The position numbers were made by a program, and so were the translations under genes. 64,000 bases of DNA from assembly GCF_004353505.1 (NCBI RefSeq), contig NZ_SMNQ01000013.1:1-64000 (forward strand). Reading direction: 5' to 3'. Under the pieces are notes generated by a model that saw only the letters and a list, made by a program, of their open reading frames with translations, was not told the DNA's origin and made no database searches. Shown piece after piece: positions 42,515 to 51,338 of the stretch. The stretch's first letter is position 1. Every line of letters starts with the position of its first letter. The DNA is from Streptomyces sp. WAC05374. GTDB taxonomy: Bacteria > Actinomycetota > Actinomycetes > Streptomycetales > Streptomycetaceae.

Positions 42515-43903
42515 ATGGCGCGCGAGCGGAATGTGAAGCTGGCCGACGCAATCGCGGAAACAGGCTGGTCGCAGCCAAAGGTGGCGGCTGCCTTCGTGAG
42601 GGTCGCGGCCGAGGTAGGAGCGCAAGAACTGCTGGGCACCAGCCGGTCGCACATCGCCATGTGGGTGGGGGGAACACAGCCCTCGGGCAGAGCGCCCCTT
42701 ATCTTGTGCGAGACGTTGTCCCGGCGGCTCCAACGCCCCATCACTCCGGCTGAAATCGGGCTCTCCGTGCCAGACACGGGTGCAGTCACGGCATCGGAGT
42801 GGAACGTCGATACGCTGACTGCGCTGGTAGACCTTGGGAGAAGCGACGTGGACCTCGAACGCCGCCGACTGCTGGCCGGCGCCGCCTACTCGGTGGGCGG
42901 CTTGGCCCTGCCCGGACAGCAGTGGTGGGACGAGGCACCCCAGCGGGCGAAGTCCCGCCCCCCGGCGACGAGCCGGAGAATCGGGGTCGCAGAAGTCAGT
43001 GCCGTCCGTGAGATGACGGAGTTCTTCTCTCGGAGAGACCAGCGCCACGGCGGCATGGATGGCCGTACGGCGCTCTACCAGTACCTCGTCGACGACGTCG
43101 CCAGGTATATCGGCGGGGTGTTCGCCAGCGACGACACTCGTCGTGCCCTTCTTGCCGCTGCGGCCGAGGCGGTGTACGTCGCCGGTTGGATGAGCTTCGA
43201 CGCCTCACACCACGAGTCCGCGCGGCGCTACTTCACGTTGGCCCTGAAGCTCGCGGCGGAAGCGGACGACGCTCCGTTGGCCGGCCATATCCTGCGGGCG
43301 ATGGCCCATCAGGCAACGGACCTCGGCCACCCACGGTTTGCCGTCGATCTCGCCACGGCCTCCGTGGCGCGCAAGCGGTACACCCTGGCGACCCCCCGCG
43401 AGAGGGCGCTGCTCGGAGTGGTCCAGGCACGCAGCCTGGCCGCCGACGGGCAAAAGCGCGCCGCGATTGCAGCGCTTCTCCGGGCTGAGGACGACCTCAC
43501 TGCGGCGGACGTCGGCGACGAGGATCCGAGTCGGGTGTGGTTCTTCCAGCGGGCTTCCCTTGCCCACGAGACCGCCCGCACCCTGTGGACGCTCGGCGAT
43601 CTCGACGGAGCGCTTAGAGAGTTCAACAACAGCGTGCTGACGAGGAAGGCCGACACCTTCAGCCGGACCCACGCGGTGACGTTGGGCTACATGGGCACTG
43701 TGCAGGCACGTCAGGGGAACGTGGAGGCCGCGTGCCACACGTGGGCACAGGCCCTGGACGCGATGGAAGGCGTGCAGTCGGGCAGAGCACGCGAGGCAGC
43801 CGTGAACATGCGCCGAGTGCTGTCCCCCTTCCGCAATCGGGGAATCAGCGTGGCGGCGGAGATCGACGAGCGCGCCAAGGCCGTACTCGAACGAGTAGCC
43901 TGA
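42515..43903 (+). CDS. HTH regulator with TPR-like C-terminus
   Basis: 462 residues. An N-terminal HTH region (LADAIAETGWSQPKVAAAF, then GTSRSHIAMWVGGTQPSG) is followed by a linker and about 300 residues of helical repeats with TPR-like spacing (SARRYFTLALKLAAEADD, AGHILRAMAHQATDLGH, ALLGVVQARSLAADGQ). This is a common Streptomyces regulator layout. It is divergent from the cluster and a likely pathway regulator. Confidence 0.78.
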   Translation: MARERNVKLADAIAETGWSQPKVAAAFVRVAAEVGAQELLGTSRSHIAMWVGGTQPSGRAPLILCETLSRRLQRPITPAEIGLSVPDTGAVTASEWNVDTLTALVDLGRSDVDLERRRLLAGAAYSVGGLALPGQQWWDEAPQRAKSRPPATSRRIGVAEVSAVREMTEFFSRRDQRHGGMDGRTALYQYLVDDVARYIGGVFASDDTRRALLAAAAEAVYVAGWMSFDASHHESARRYFTLALKLAAEADDAPLAGHILRAMAHQATDLGHPRFAVDLATASVARKRYTLATPRERALLGVVQARSLAADGQKRAAIAALLRAEDDLTAADVGDEDPSRVWFFQRASLAHETARTLWTLGDLDGALREFNNSVLTRKADTFSRTHAVTLGYMGTVQARQGNVEAACHTWAQALDAMEGVQSGRAREAAVNMRRVLSPFRNRGISVAAEIDERAKAVLERVA

Positions 43904-43978
43904 CGGCGCCATGGTGGTGAAGGCGGGCATGCTGTGGTTGACCGCCTTGCCGTGCCGCGAGCGGAGAAGGGGGAACCC

Positions 43979-44464
43979 GTGTCCACAAAGTCCATCGAGG
44001 TGCCGGTGATCGCCGAGGTGGTCGGAGGCCACAAGGGGCGGCTCGACGACTTCAAGGGCGGTGTGGAGTCGATCATTCGGCTGCGCCCGGAGTACCCGGA
44101 GGAGACGCTGCAGGGGATCGAGGAGTTCTCCCATCTCCAGGTCACCTGGTTCTTCAACTTCGGTTCCCCCGAGGACGTCGCTCTCCACGCGCGCAGCCCG
44201 CGGGACAACCCGGAGTGGCCGGCCACGGGAACCTTCGTGCACCACAACCACCGACGTCCTGCCCGGCTCGCGACCTCGTTCCCCAGACTGCTCCGCGTCG
44301 ACGGACGGGACCTGCACGTCACCGACCTCGATGCCGACGATGGCACCCTGGTGGTGGACCTTGTGGCGGTCTTCGAAGAGTTTCTGCCGCGTGGCACGGT
44401 CACCCAGCCCGCGTGGCCCAGCGAGATGCTGAAGGACTACTGGAGGGACGCCGCCGAACGCTGA
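43979..44464 (+). CDS. TrmO/TsaA-like SAM-dependent methyltransferase
   Basis: About 161 residues from the GTG at 43979 with AGAAGGGGG upstream; a GTG at 43934 would add 15 residues. It resembles the UPF0066/TsaA beta-barrel family (TrmO methylates t6A37 in tRNA): EFSHLQVTWFFNF and a degenerate RPN-type segment HHNHRRPARLATSFPRLL, then HVTDLDADDGTLVVDL. It differs from canonical TrmO in the NPIG segment, so a non-tRNA substrate is possible. It ends 2 bp before the left inverted repeat of the low-GC cassette. Confidence 0.72.
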   Translation: MSTKSIEVPVIAEVVGGHKGRLDDFKGGVESIIRLRPEYPEETLQGIEEFSHLQVTWFFNFGSPEDVALHARSPRDNPEWPATGTFVHHNHRRPARLATSFPRLLRVDGRDLHVTDLDADDGTLVVDLVAVFEEFLPRGTVTQPAWPSEMLKDYWRDAAER

Positions 44465-44465
44465 G

Positions 44466-44521
44466 GCAACAGGCGACCAGCCGTCAGCTCATGCGCCAGC
44501 ACGAGTTCAACCGCAGGGAGC
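44466..44521. repeat. Left 56-bp inverted repeat of the caspase cassette
   Basis: The 56 bases here match the reverse complement of 49226-49281 with three mismatches. The repeats enclose the 4.7-kb lower-GC cassette. Translated, both arms give similar peptide text, so they may be leftovers of a gene or of an insertion-sequence end. Confidence 0.8.
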
Positions 44522-44526
44522 CAGCG

Positions 44527-46539
44527 TCAGAGAGCATCAGACGCGCTGTGCTGTTCGAGCGGAGCGGAAGCGGTGGCGGCAGGCTCATGCTCATACTCAT
44601 GAAAGGAAAAGCGGAGTTCGAGGTCAGGATGTGCGCTGCCGTCTGCTGTGCTCCCTGCCGCCGTGGCTGGTTCGTCCGGGGCCCCCCTAAAGCTGGTCCA
44701 AGTGCATTCCGGATCTGCGGCACCGATGTATGGTTCTAGCCGACGCCGACCGAATTGGCGCACGCCTTCCGTAAGGGCCCAGCCTTGAGTTCCCTTCAAT
44801 AGGTCAAGAAGAAGCCGGAGACCATCCGAATGAACTGGAATACCGGCCTCTAGAGCCTGGCGTACTAGAGATCTGATTTCATCAGATCTTGCCTCGTCAG
44901 CCGATGCAAGGCATGCCGCGTGCAGAATGGAGGAGTCTGGTAGCCACGGGGTTTGGTGAGCAAACTCTTCGACCCATGACTGCAATCTTACGATTTGGCT
45001 AGTCCGGACTAGGAAGTATCCAGCCGCCACCGCCGCAGCGGCATTATCGCGGTGGAGCCAGTCCCTCTCATGGCTAAGTTGGTCCAACCACCTTTCTGCC
45101 AGCGCTTGAGCGGTTCGCAAATGCCCAGCCGTTCGGTACGCGCACAGTGCTTCGGCATATGGGTCACTAGAATGGCCACTGATCTTCATGCCTGCATTGA
45201 AGCCAGCTGAGATTCCCGTAGCTCCGGCCACCCCCACCTTGAGTGTCGGGTTACGTGTTGGTGGAAGAACCACACACCGTGCCGGGATGCCCGATGCCCC
45301 AACCTGTGCCGCATGAATCACGAACGGCGGCAAGTCGAGTTGGACTATGAGTTGCGAATTTTGTTCACGGATTTTGGCCGTCCGGACACTACGCGCATGC
45401 CAAGATCCGTTCTCCCAAGCCCATAGACACAGCCACAGGTCGCCGAGGGACGAAGGCTTAGCTCCGCTATCTTCGGGCGCGACCGTCAGCGACCTCTGGG
45501 GCATGCCGAGAGCGACAGGATCGGATTGCGGCGCTGTCGCTATGGTTGCAAACATGCGCCCATCCGGGAGAGAAGCCCGAACCTCGTAACGACCAGAATG
45601 CCCGACCTGTATGGATGTCAACTCGTCAGAGTGGATGAACTCATGTTTCACGACTGTGCGATCGATGTTAACGAGATCGATCGAAATTAGCGCGCCAGGT
45701 TCCACCCCTGCGGCCGTGAACCAGATGTCGAGCGAGCACATGCTTGATGTCAGAGGCGTCGCCTCGCCCTCGAGGAGGTGGCGCTCCCACTCGGCGAGCG
45801 GCTCGCCGGCGGCCTTGTCGCCCGGCTTCGAGTCACCGGCGGCGACGCCGGAACGGGCGATGAGGCCCTCGGCGACGGCGTCGGCGATCACGCGGGTGAG
45901 CAGGGTGACGGAGCGGATCGCGTCGTCGTTGCCCGGGATCTTGTAGTCGACCTCGTCGGGGTCGCAGTTGGTGTCGAGGATCGCGACGACCGGGATGTGG
46001 AGCTTGCGCGCCTCACCGACGGCGATGTGCTCCTTCTTGGTGTCGACGATCCAGACGGCGCTGGGCACCTTCTGCATGTCGCGGATACCGCCGAGGGTCT
46101 TCTCCAGCTTGGCCTTCTCGCGGGAAAGGATCAGGAGCTCCTTCTTGGTGAGGCCGGAGGCCGCGACGTCGTCGAAGTCGATCGCCTCGAGCTCCTTCAG
46201 GCGCTGCAAGCGCTTGTAGACCGTGGAGAAGTTGGTGAGCATGCCGCCCAGCCAGCGCTGGTTGACGTACGGCATACCGACGCGGGTCGCCTGCTCGGCA
46301 ATGGCCCCCTGGGCCTGCTTCTTGGTACCCACGAACATGATGGAGCCGCCGTGCGCGACGGTCTCCTTGACGAACTCGTAGGCGCGGTCGATGTACGGCA
46401 GCGACTGGAGCAGGTCGATGATGTAGATGCCGTTGCGCTCGGTGAAGATGAAGCGCTTCATCTTTGGGTTCCAGCGACGGGTCTGGTGACCGAAGTGGAC
46501 GCCGCTCTCCAGCAGCTCCCGCATCGTGACGACGGCCAC
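44527..46539 (-). CDS. Ribosomal protein S2 fused to a conflict-type effector/sensor region
   Basis: 670 residues, GTG start with GGGGAGG upstream. Residues 1 to ~258 are essentially a whole Streptomyces S2 core (SGVHFGHQTRRWNPKMKRF, RWLGGMLTNF, VDTKKEHIAVGEA, NCDPDEVDYKIPGNDDAIRS), ending at LLEGE where the acidic S2 tail should begin. Then, in the same frame, comes a beta-rich region (about 262-440; GHSGRYEVRASLPDGR) and a helical repeat region (about 460-600; DPYAEALCAYRTAGHLRTA). The S2 part has host-like high GC; the rest is lower. No tsf gene follows and no usual rpsB neighbours are present, so this is not the native rpsB locus. Third gene of the hydrolase-caspase operon. Function unknown. 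Confidence 0.85.
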   Translation of the reverse strand: MAVVTMRELLESGVHFGHQTRRWNPKMKRFIFTERNGIYIIDLLQSLPYIDRAYEFVKETVAHGGSIMFVGTKKQAQGAIAEQATRVGMPYVNQRWLGGMLTNFSTVYKRLQRLKELEAIDFDDVAASGLTKKELLILSREKAKLEKTLGGIRDMQKVPSAVWIVDTKKEHIAVGEARKLHIPVVAILDTNCDPDEVDYKIPGNDDAIRSVTLLTRVIADAVAEGLIARSGVAAGDSKPGDKAAGEPLAEWERHLLEGEATPLTSSMCSLDIWFTAAGVEPGALISIDLVNIDRTVVKHEFIHSDELTSIQVGHSGRYEVRASLPDGRMFATIATAPQSDPVALGMPQRSLTVAPEDSGAKPSSLGDLWLCLWAWENGSWHARSVRTAKIREQNSQLIVQLDLPPFVIHAAQVGASGIPARCVVLPPTRNPTLKVGVAGATGISAGFNAGMKISGHSSDPYAEALCAYRTAGHLRTAQALAERWLDQLSHERDWLHRDNAAAAVAAGYFLVRTSQIVRLQSWVEEFAHQTPWLPDSSILHAACLASADEARSDEIRSLVRQALEAGIPVHSDGLRLLLDLLKGTQGWALTEGVRQFGRRRLEPYIGAADPECTWTSFRGAPDEPATAAGSTADGSAHPDLELRFSFHEYEHEPAATASAPLEQHSASDAL

Positions 46540-46669
46540 GGGCTTACCTCCCCAGGTTCGCTCATCTCATCAAGACAGTGTGGCAGGTGGTTCGTAGACG
46601 GTAGCGAATGGCGGGCACCTGTGTGGAGTTTCCTCCGCAAGTTTGCGAGCGGGTAGCCCGATTCCATGA

Positions 46670-47806
46670 TCACTGCGCGGTAACTGTAAATATTTGAAGG
46701 GGCGGTGTGACCCCTACCTCCAAATCGAAGGAGCGATAACGGTTCGCTCGAAACGTAGCGGCAAGTAGGTAGTCGTTGCAGATCGGTGCCGTCAACTCCC
46801 ACGTACCCAACTCAGGTGAGCGGCCAAAAGAATAATGCGGGCAAGCAAGCGTTAGGGCGGCAAACCGGGATGCGGCGGGCGGTTCGCACTTTACGTCGAC
46901 GGGAACCATGGGCGTCTTATGCAGCATAGTGAAAAGCGTGTTCCGGGAGTCCCCTCCCAAGGAGGCGCTTTGAATCCCGCCGAGGCGCCACTGAAGCAGT
47001 TTGGAGGTTACCTCGACAAGATTCCAACTATTAACGCGCCACCCATTTCGATCGACATCGCGCTCAGCTGCCGCCCCTTCTAGGGCGGCGATAAAGGCGC
47101 GGGTAAAGTAGGTCTGTTTGCTCTTCTCGCCGAATGCCGAGAGCCCTTCACCTGCTGCGTAAACAATCGTGGAATTTTGATTCTTCCGGCTTTTGCTGCT
47201 GTCGGGCACTATCAGAGGCTGCCCGAGTTGCGATTCGCTGGTCATTATTGCCCAGGGGGCCACCCTGCAGGCGTCGCTAATGAAGAACTGTGTCTGTGCG
47301 CGACACTGCTTCATCCCTGCTTGAAATCTAAGCAGGTCGATACTTTCGTGCATGGGGTTATTTGCGTGCGCTCCCCAGTCCTCTAGTAGCAGGTAGCTGT
47401 TTACTCCTCGATTCACGCCGTGGCCACAGAAGTAGAAGATGGCAACATTGTTGACGTGCTTATTGCATTTCTCGTACCATCGCTCAAAAGCGTCCATCAC
47501 GCGTGGCGTCGTTGCGGCTTCGACGGTTTTTGCCGTGCCGCCGGGTACGCGATACTGGAATGGGCCAGGGGAAGAGGAGGCGAGGAGTTCGATAGAGCCC
47601 AGCGGTGCGTCCTCGTTCCTGTAGTCGGCGACCAGCCAATCGACGAAGGACCTGACGGAACGAGGGGGCATATCAATTTGCTGCATCCCTAGAGTGTCTC
47701 CAGTCGGCTTCTTCGATCCGCCAGGCAGGTGCCGATATTGCCCGACGCCAATCACGAAAACATGAGTTGCAGGGGGTGAGGGATTGCGGTCGATTATGGT
47801 AGCCAT
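46670..47806 (-). CDS. Caspase-like (C14) protease
   Basis: 378 residues. The dyad is visible: VAIFYFCGHGVN with His129 and FFISDACRVAP with Cys180, separated as in metacaspase/caspase p20 domains. The N-terminal HVFVIGVGQY is the first strand. After about residue 280 a beta-rich C-terminal region (PVDVKCEPPAASRFAALTL, YLLAATFRANRYRS) may be a sensor or binding module. Codons such as CTA, CTT, TAT and TTT are unlike Streptomyces. It follows the hydrolase gene by 20 bp with AAAGGG before the ATG. Bacterial caspases in such operons usually act in regulated cell death or defence. Confidence 0.88.
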   Translation of the reverse strand: MATIIDRNPSPPATHVFVIGVGQYRHLPGGSKKPTGDTLGMQQIDMPPRSVRSFVDWLVADYRNEDAPLGSIELLASSSPGPFQYRVPGGTAKTVEAATTPRVMDAFERWYEKCNKHVNNVAIFYFCGHGVNRGVNSYLLLEDWGAHANNPMHESIDLLRFQAGMKQCRAQTQFFISDACRVAPWAIMTSESQLGQPLIVPDSSKSRKNQNSTIVYAAGEGLSAFGEKSKQTYFTRAFIAALEGAAAERDVDRNGWRVNSWNLVEVTSKLLQWRLGGIQSASLGGDSRNTLFTMLHKTPMVPVDVKCEPPAASRFAALTLACPHYSFGRSPELGTWELTAPICNDYLLAATFRANRYRSFDLEVGVTPPLQIFTVTAQ

Positions 47807-47826
47807 AGCCGCCCTTTCGCGGCGCC

Positions 47827-49020
47827 CTACCTTAGCTCTTTCTGTACTCGAAGCGAAAGGCGCCGATGAAATTCAGGCTGCGTGAAGTAGGAGCCGTGAG
47901 CCTGAAGAAGCTCTCCCGTCTCGTAGGGGTAGTCGACAACACCATCAACGAGTGCACCCAGTTTGTACGAGAGTATGTCGTTGTAGTCGAAGACATTAAT
48001 CCAGTGAGTGATGTTCGAAGGTAGAGGGACCTTGGCGCCACCGCGACCAGGGATGTCATGCTGACTGGCCTGAAGAAGTTTCATTTCTTCGAAGAGTCCA
48101 ACCTGGGACCCGACGGAACAAAAGAGATCCACGCTGATCTCGTGCTTAAGGGGACCAGTCAAAAGGTCACAAGATATTACGCCGCCGAGGCTATGCCCAA
48201 TCACGATCAGTGGATCGTTATCAGTCCGCATACTTGCGGCGTCCCGGAAAAAGGGGACCACCTTCCGGAAGATTGACTGGGGGTTGGCCTGGTAAACTAG
48301 AACATCGCCAATGAAGCGGGTCAAAGTGGGCACCGCCAGGTCGCGTGCGGTGTTCCAGGCGCTCTTACCTATGAATGCCCCAACTTCCACGCGCAGCCTT
48401 GTCGCGCCCTGGCGTACTCTGTCCCAGAGCTCGAAGCGCGCACCAAGAGGAACTGGAACTTGTTCTGCCGGCGTGTCTACCGAATCTCCGGCGTCCAAAT
48501 GCGCCGTGACTTCGCTGATCAGGAACTCGACGAACTGGCCATCGTTGTTGACCCTGGCTAGCCAGTCAGGACTTGGGTCACTTGCCCCCAATTGAGCAGA
48601 TGCTGCTGCTAGTTCGGCTAGGCCGTCCATTGCCTCGTCGTCTGCTGTGTAAAGTGCGGCAGACCAGAGTAGGTCCAATGCCTCGACGAAGCGCCCACTC
48701 TTTGCGATCCGGGTAAGTACGCTGTCTTCTTCGCCCTCGGCAGCAAGTGTCCCTACTACCGCTGCGATTGAGGAGAAGTCGAGCCCTTCTGAGATACCCA
48801 GCGAGGTGAGCTTATCGTTTCCGGTCGGTACGCAAGCCAAATTCCATGCGAATGTCGCTCCCGCATCACCCCAGTATGGATTGAAGATTTGCACGGGTGC
48901 CGGAATGTCCAGGTCGGCAAGCAGCGACTTTCGGAAGAGAGAGTCTCTGGCTCTAACGCTTTTAGCGTATCCGGGGTCTGACCGCCGATTGTTTACGCCG
49001 TGCACAAAAACCAAAGGCAT
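47827..49020 (-). CDS. Alpha/beta-hydrolase (lipase-like)
   Basis: 397 residues. LVFVHGVNNRRSDPGYAK is the oxyanion-hole strand, LIVIGHSLGGVISCDLLTG the nucleophile elbow with Ser277, and INVFDYNDILSY plus the late His (LLQAHGSYF) give a plausible catalytic triad. A large helical insertion (about residues 70-245) sits between strand and elbow. The layout resembles lipases/PGAP1-like esterases. First gene of the cassette; ATG preceded by GAGGAGGGG. Possibly a membrane-lipid or ester-hydrolysing effector. Confidence 0.85.
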   Translation of the reverse strand: MPLVFVHGVNNRRSDPGYAKSVRARDSLFRKSLLADLDIPAPVQIFNPYWGDAGATFAWNLACVPTGNDKLTSLGISEGLDFSSIAAVVGTLAAEGEEDSVLTRIAKSGRFVEALDLLWSAALYTADDEAMDGLAELAAASAQLGASDPSPDWLARVNNDGQFVEFLISEVTAHLDAGDSVDTPAEQVPVPLGARFELWDRVRQGATRLRVEVGAFIGKSAWNTARDLAVPTLTRFIGDVLVYQANPQSIFRKVVPFFRDAASMRTDNDPLIVIGHSLGGVISCDLLTGPLKHEISVDLFCSVGSQVGLFEEMKLLQASQHDIPGRGGAKVPLPSNITHWINVFDYNDILSYKLGALVDGVVDYPYETGELLQAHGSYFTQPEFHRRLSLRVQKELR

Positions 49021-49225
49021 GTCCCCTCCTCATCAGCTATCAGCGTGTAGAGTTGGCTGTCTCTCTAATGCCCGGTTTCAGCGTACGACGATCTGATCAG
49101 TCGGGCAAACCTAACCGGCTGAGCTGGAACGCAGATGCGTAAAGGGTTCGACTTCAACAATCGCTCGATGATCGTCATGTTCGATGCAACGGCAGCGCTT
49201 TGCCGACGATTTATTGTGCCCCGGA
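49021..49225. promoter_or_regulatory. Upstream region of the hydrolase-caspase operon
   Basis: About 200 bp of lower-GC, non-coding-looking sequence between the hydrolase ATG and the right inverted repeat. It contains CGATCTGATCAGTCG (49089-49103) with the perfect palindrome CTGATCAG, a candidate operator. A promoter for the operon must lie here or beyond the repeat. Confidence 0.45.
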
Positions 49226-49281
49226 GCTCCCTGCGGTTGAACTCGTGGTGGCGCATGGGCTGACGGCTGGTCGTCTGTTGC
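49226..49281. repeat. Right 56-bp inverted repeat of the caspase cassette
   Basis: The reverse complement matches 44466-44521 with three mismatches. It lies 16 bp before the start of an IS630-type transposase remnant, so the repeat may belong to that insertion-sequence lineage. Confidence 0.8.
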
Positions 49282-49296
49282 GGTATGACCCGAGGC

Positions 49297-49700
49297 ATGC
49301 GGTATCCACAAGGGGGCGGGCTGGCCGCCGAACGTCAGCAGTTTCGTGCGGGGTCTACGGCTCCAGGCGGCGGAGTGGTTGGACATGGGACGAGGGCGGT
49401 CCGCGGGCTCTGCGGTCGCAGGGGCCGCCGTCGTTGCCGAGGCTGAGCGTGAAGCAGTTCGCACAGTTGCAGGCGGAGCTGGCCAAGGGGCCGGCCGTGC
49501 ATGGTTGGGAGGGCCAGCGGTGGACGCTGGCGCGGGTCAAGACGGTGATCGGCCGGCGCTTCCACCTGACCTACACGATCCGGGGCGTGCGGAAGCTTCT
49601 GGTACGTATCGGCTGGTCCTGCCAGGTTCCGGCCCGTCGCGCTGTCGAGCGGGACGACGACGAGGTCGCCGGGTGGGTCCGGAGGTGTGGCCCTGCGCGG
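49297..49700 (+). pseudogene. IS630-family transposase remnant
   Basis: An ATG at 49297 begins MRYPQGGGLAAERQQFRA, the usual start of IS630-type transposases. The frame then shifts (LQAAEWLDMG is in another frame) and continues as LRSQGPPSLPRLSVKQFAQL and RWTLARVKTVIGRRFHLTYT, IRGVRKLLVRIGWS, the N-terminal winged helix-turn-helix. The sequence ends after PARRAVERDDDEVAGWVRR; the DDE catalytic part is missing. Not functional. Confidence 0.75.
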
Positions 49701-51071
49701 AAGCCCCGCGGCGGCCCGTGGTGGGGGGAAAGGCCGGATCCTGTACAGCAGCCAGATGCCGGCCCGCGCGGAGCCGTACAGCGACTCGCCAACCTCGCGG
49801 CGGTCACCGGCGCGCGGGGCTACCTCTGTGGCACCGGCGGCACGCGCTACCTTCAGGTAGCCCGTTGGCGGTCCGAGGGATATCCATGGTTCCCTTCCGT
49901 ACGCCGAGACGCTCGGTATATGGGAGGGCGGGCGCGAGGTAAGCGCCGTGCACCCTCTCATGAGCGACGGAATCCGGTCCGTAGCCGAAGAACTCCGTGC
50001 CGTCACCACCCGATACCACGTTCGCCGATTGGCTTGCTGGCCCGTTGGATGGGGTCTGCGGTCGGCGCCCTGGTCCGCGATTGTGACGACGCCCTACTCC
50101 AAGGCCGTGTCGAACTCACGAGTGTCGACTCCCTCCGCCGGTCGCTGCAGACAGTGCCTAGCCATGGACGGAACGCTGTAGAGGGCACCCGAGGTATCCG
50201 AGCTTGCAGCCCATAATGGCCTTCGTCCGCTATTGGCCCGTCGGATGGCCGCTTCTCTGTGCTCGAGCAGGGTGTCGACTGCGCTATGCACATTGCACGG
50301 GAACAGGGGCAACCATGGCGTGAGCGATCAGCGGAGTTCCGATACTGCCGCCTTGCTGAGCGTGTCCAGGCTATGAGGGCTGGCATTCGCCCACGGCAGA
50401 CGAGAGAACACCTAGAAAGACTGGATCGCTCTCCGCAGCTATGTCAACGTACAACACCCCGGAAGCACGCGGCTGGCGAGTGGCCCACCGGTTGGAATGA
50501 TCGGGAGTCTTTCGTTTTGGCATGCTCACCCAGGTCTGTGCGGCTGTCCACCCTGGTTCTTCTCCTGGTGGGCGTTTGCCGCCTTGATTTTCTGATTCTC
50601 GCCTATGTCGCCAGGCAACATCCCGCTCGGCAAGCCGAGTCACCGCAGCTCAGGTCGGCGGCTTGGATCGTGTCGTAGCGGCGACACACCAGCCCCTCCA
50701 CCACGCGCTGCAATTGGCCGAGGACTCAGAGACCACGGGCCACCTGAGGGCGTACCGGTTGGCGTCGGGAGGGGCAAGCAATAGTCAGCTCCTTGGCTGC
50801 TGCGACCGCAACATAGACCACGATCGCCGGTTAGCCAAACCGGCGATCCTGGTGACCATTGAGGGTGTTCGCATCCGGCTGTGCTTGGCGGTGGAGCCGT
50901 CGCGGACACAAGGCCGCGCCGCGAGTCTGAGAGGAGAACAGAAGCGGCACTCGTCTGCGGCCTTGTGCAATGAACAGCGCTACCCCGTCGCGAGGCGGCA
51001 ATTCTTTGCCCGCCCGACAGGTCGGCCGAACCGTCGCTGGTCGCCCTTGCCTCGTTCTCAAGGAATCACCC
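49701..51071. other. Gene-poor stretch before the excisionase
   Basis: About 1.4 kb in which all long frames lack plausible protein features. A perfect hairpin (11-bp arms GATCGCCGGTT/AACCGGCGATC, 5-base loop) lies at 50822-50848. Otherwise I see nothing I can name; it looks like decayed mobile-element DNA. Confidence 0.4.
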
Positions 51072-51278
51072 ATGCCTGCCCGTTTGCTGTCCGTACCCGC
51101 CGTCGCCGCTGTATTGGACGTCGACCGGCGCACTGTCTACCGCTTCATTGCCGCCGGCGAACTGCCGATCGTCGACCTACGCACCGGAACGGGCCGCTCT
51201 CGCGTCCGTATCCCTGCTGACGGGCTGGAGGAGTTCATTACGAGGAGGTCGGTCGCTTCCCCGCGCAGCCGCCGCTGA
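51072..51278 (+). CDS. xis-like: Excisionase / HTH DNA-binding protein
   Basis: About 68 residues from the ATG at 51072. LSVPAVAAVLDVDRRTVYRF and FIAAGELPIVDL then RVRIPADGLEEFI form the winged MerR/excisionase fold (HTH_17). Such genes lie just upstream of tyrosine integrases in Streptomyces integrative elements and direct excision. The integrase frame begins about 60 bp downstream. Confidence 0.85.
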   Translation: MPARLLSVPAVAAVLDVDRRTVYRFIAAGELPIVDLRTGTGRSRVRIPADGLEEFITRRSVASPRSRR

Positions 51279-51338
51279 TCTCTCACTTACATCCCGGCCC
51301 CTCCTCACCGTCACCGATAAAGGAGTAGTACCGCGTAC

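Noticed and set aside
45763..46539. Native rpsB locus
   Set aside because: S2 homology is strong, but there is no tsf, no usual upstream genes, and the C-terminal tail is replaced by a foreign region next to a caspase gene. A duplicated and fused copy fits better.
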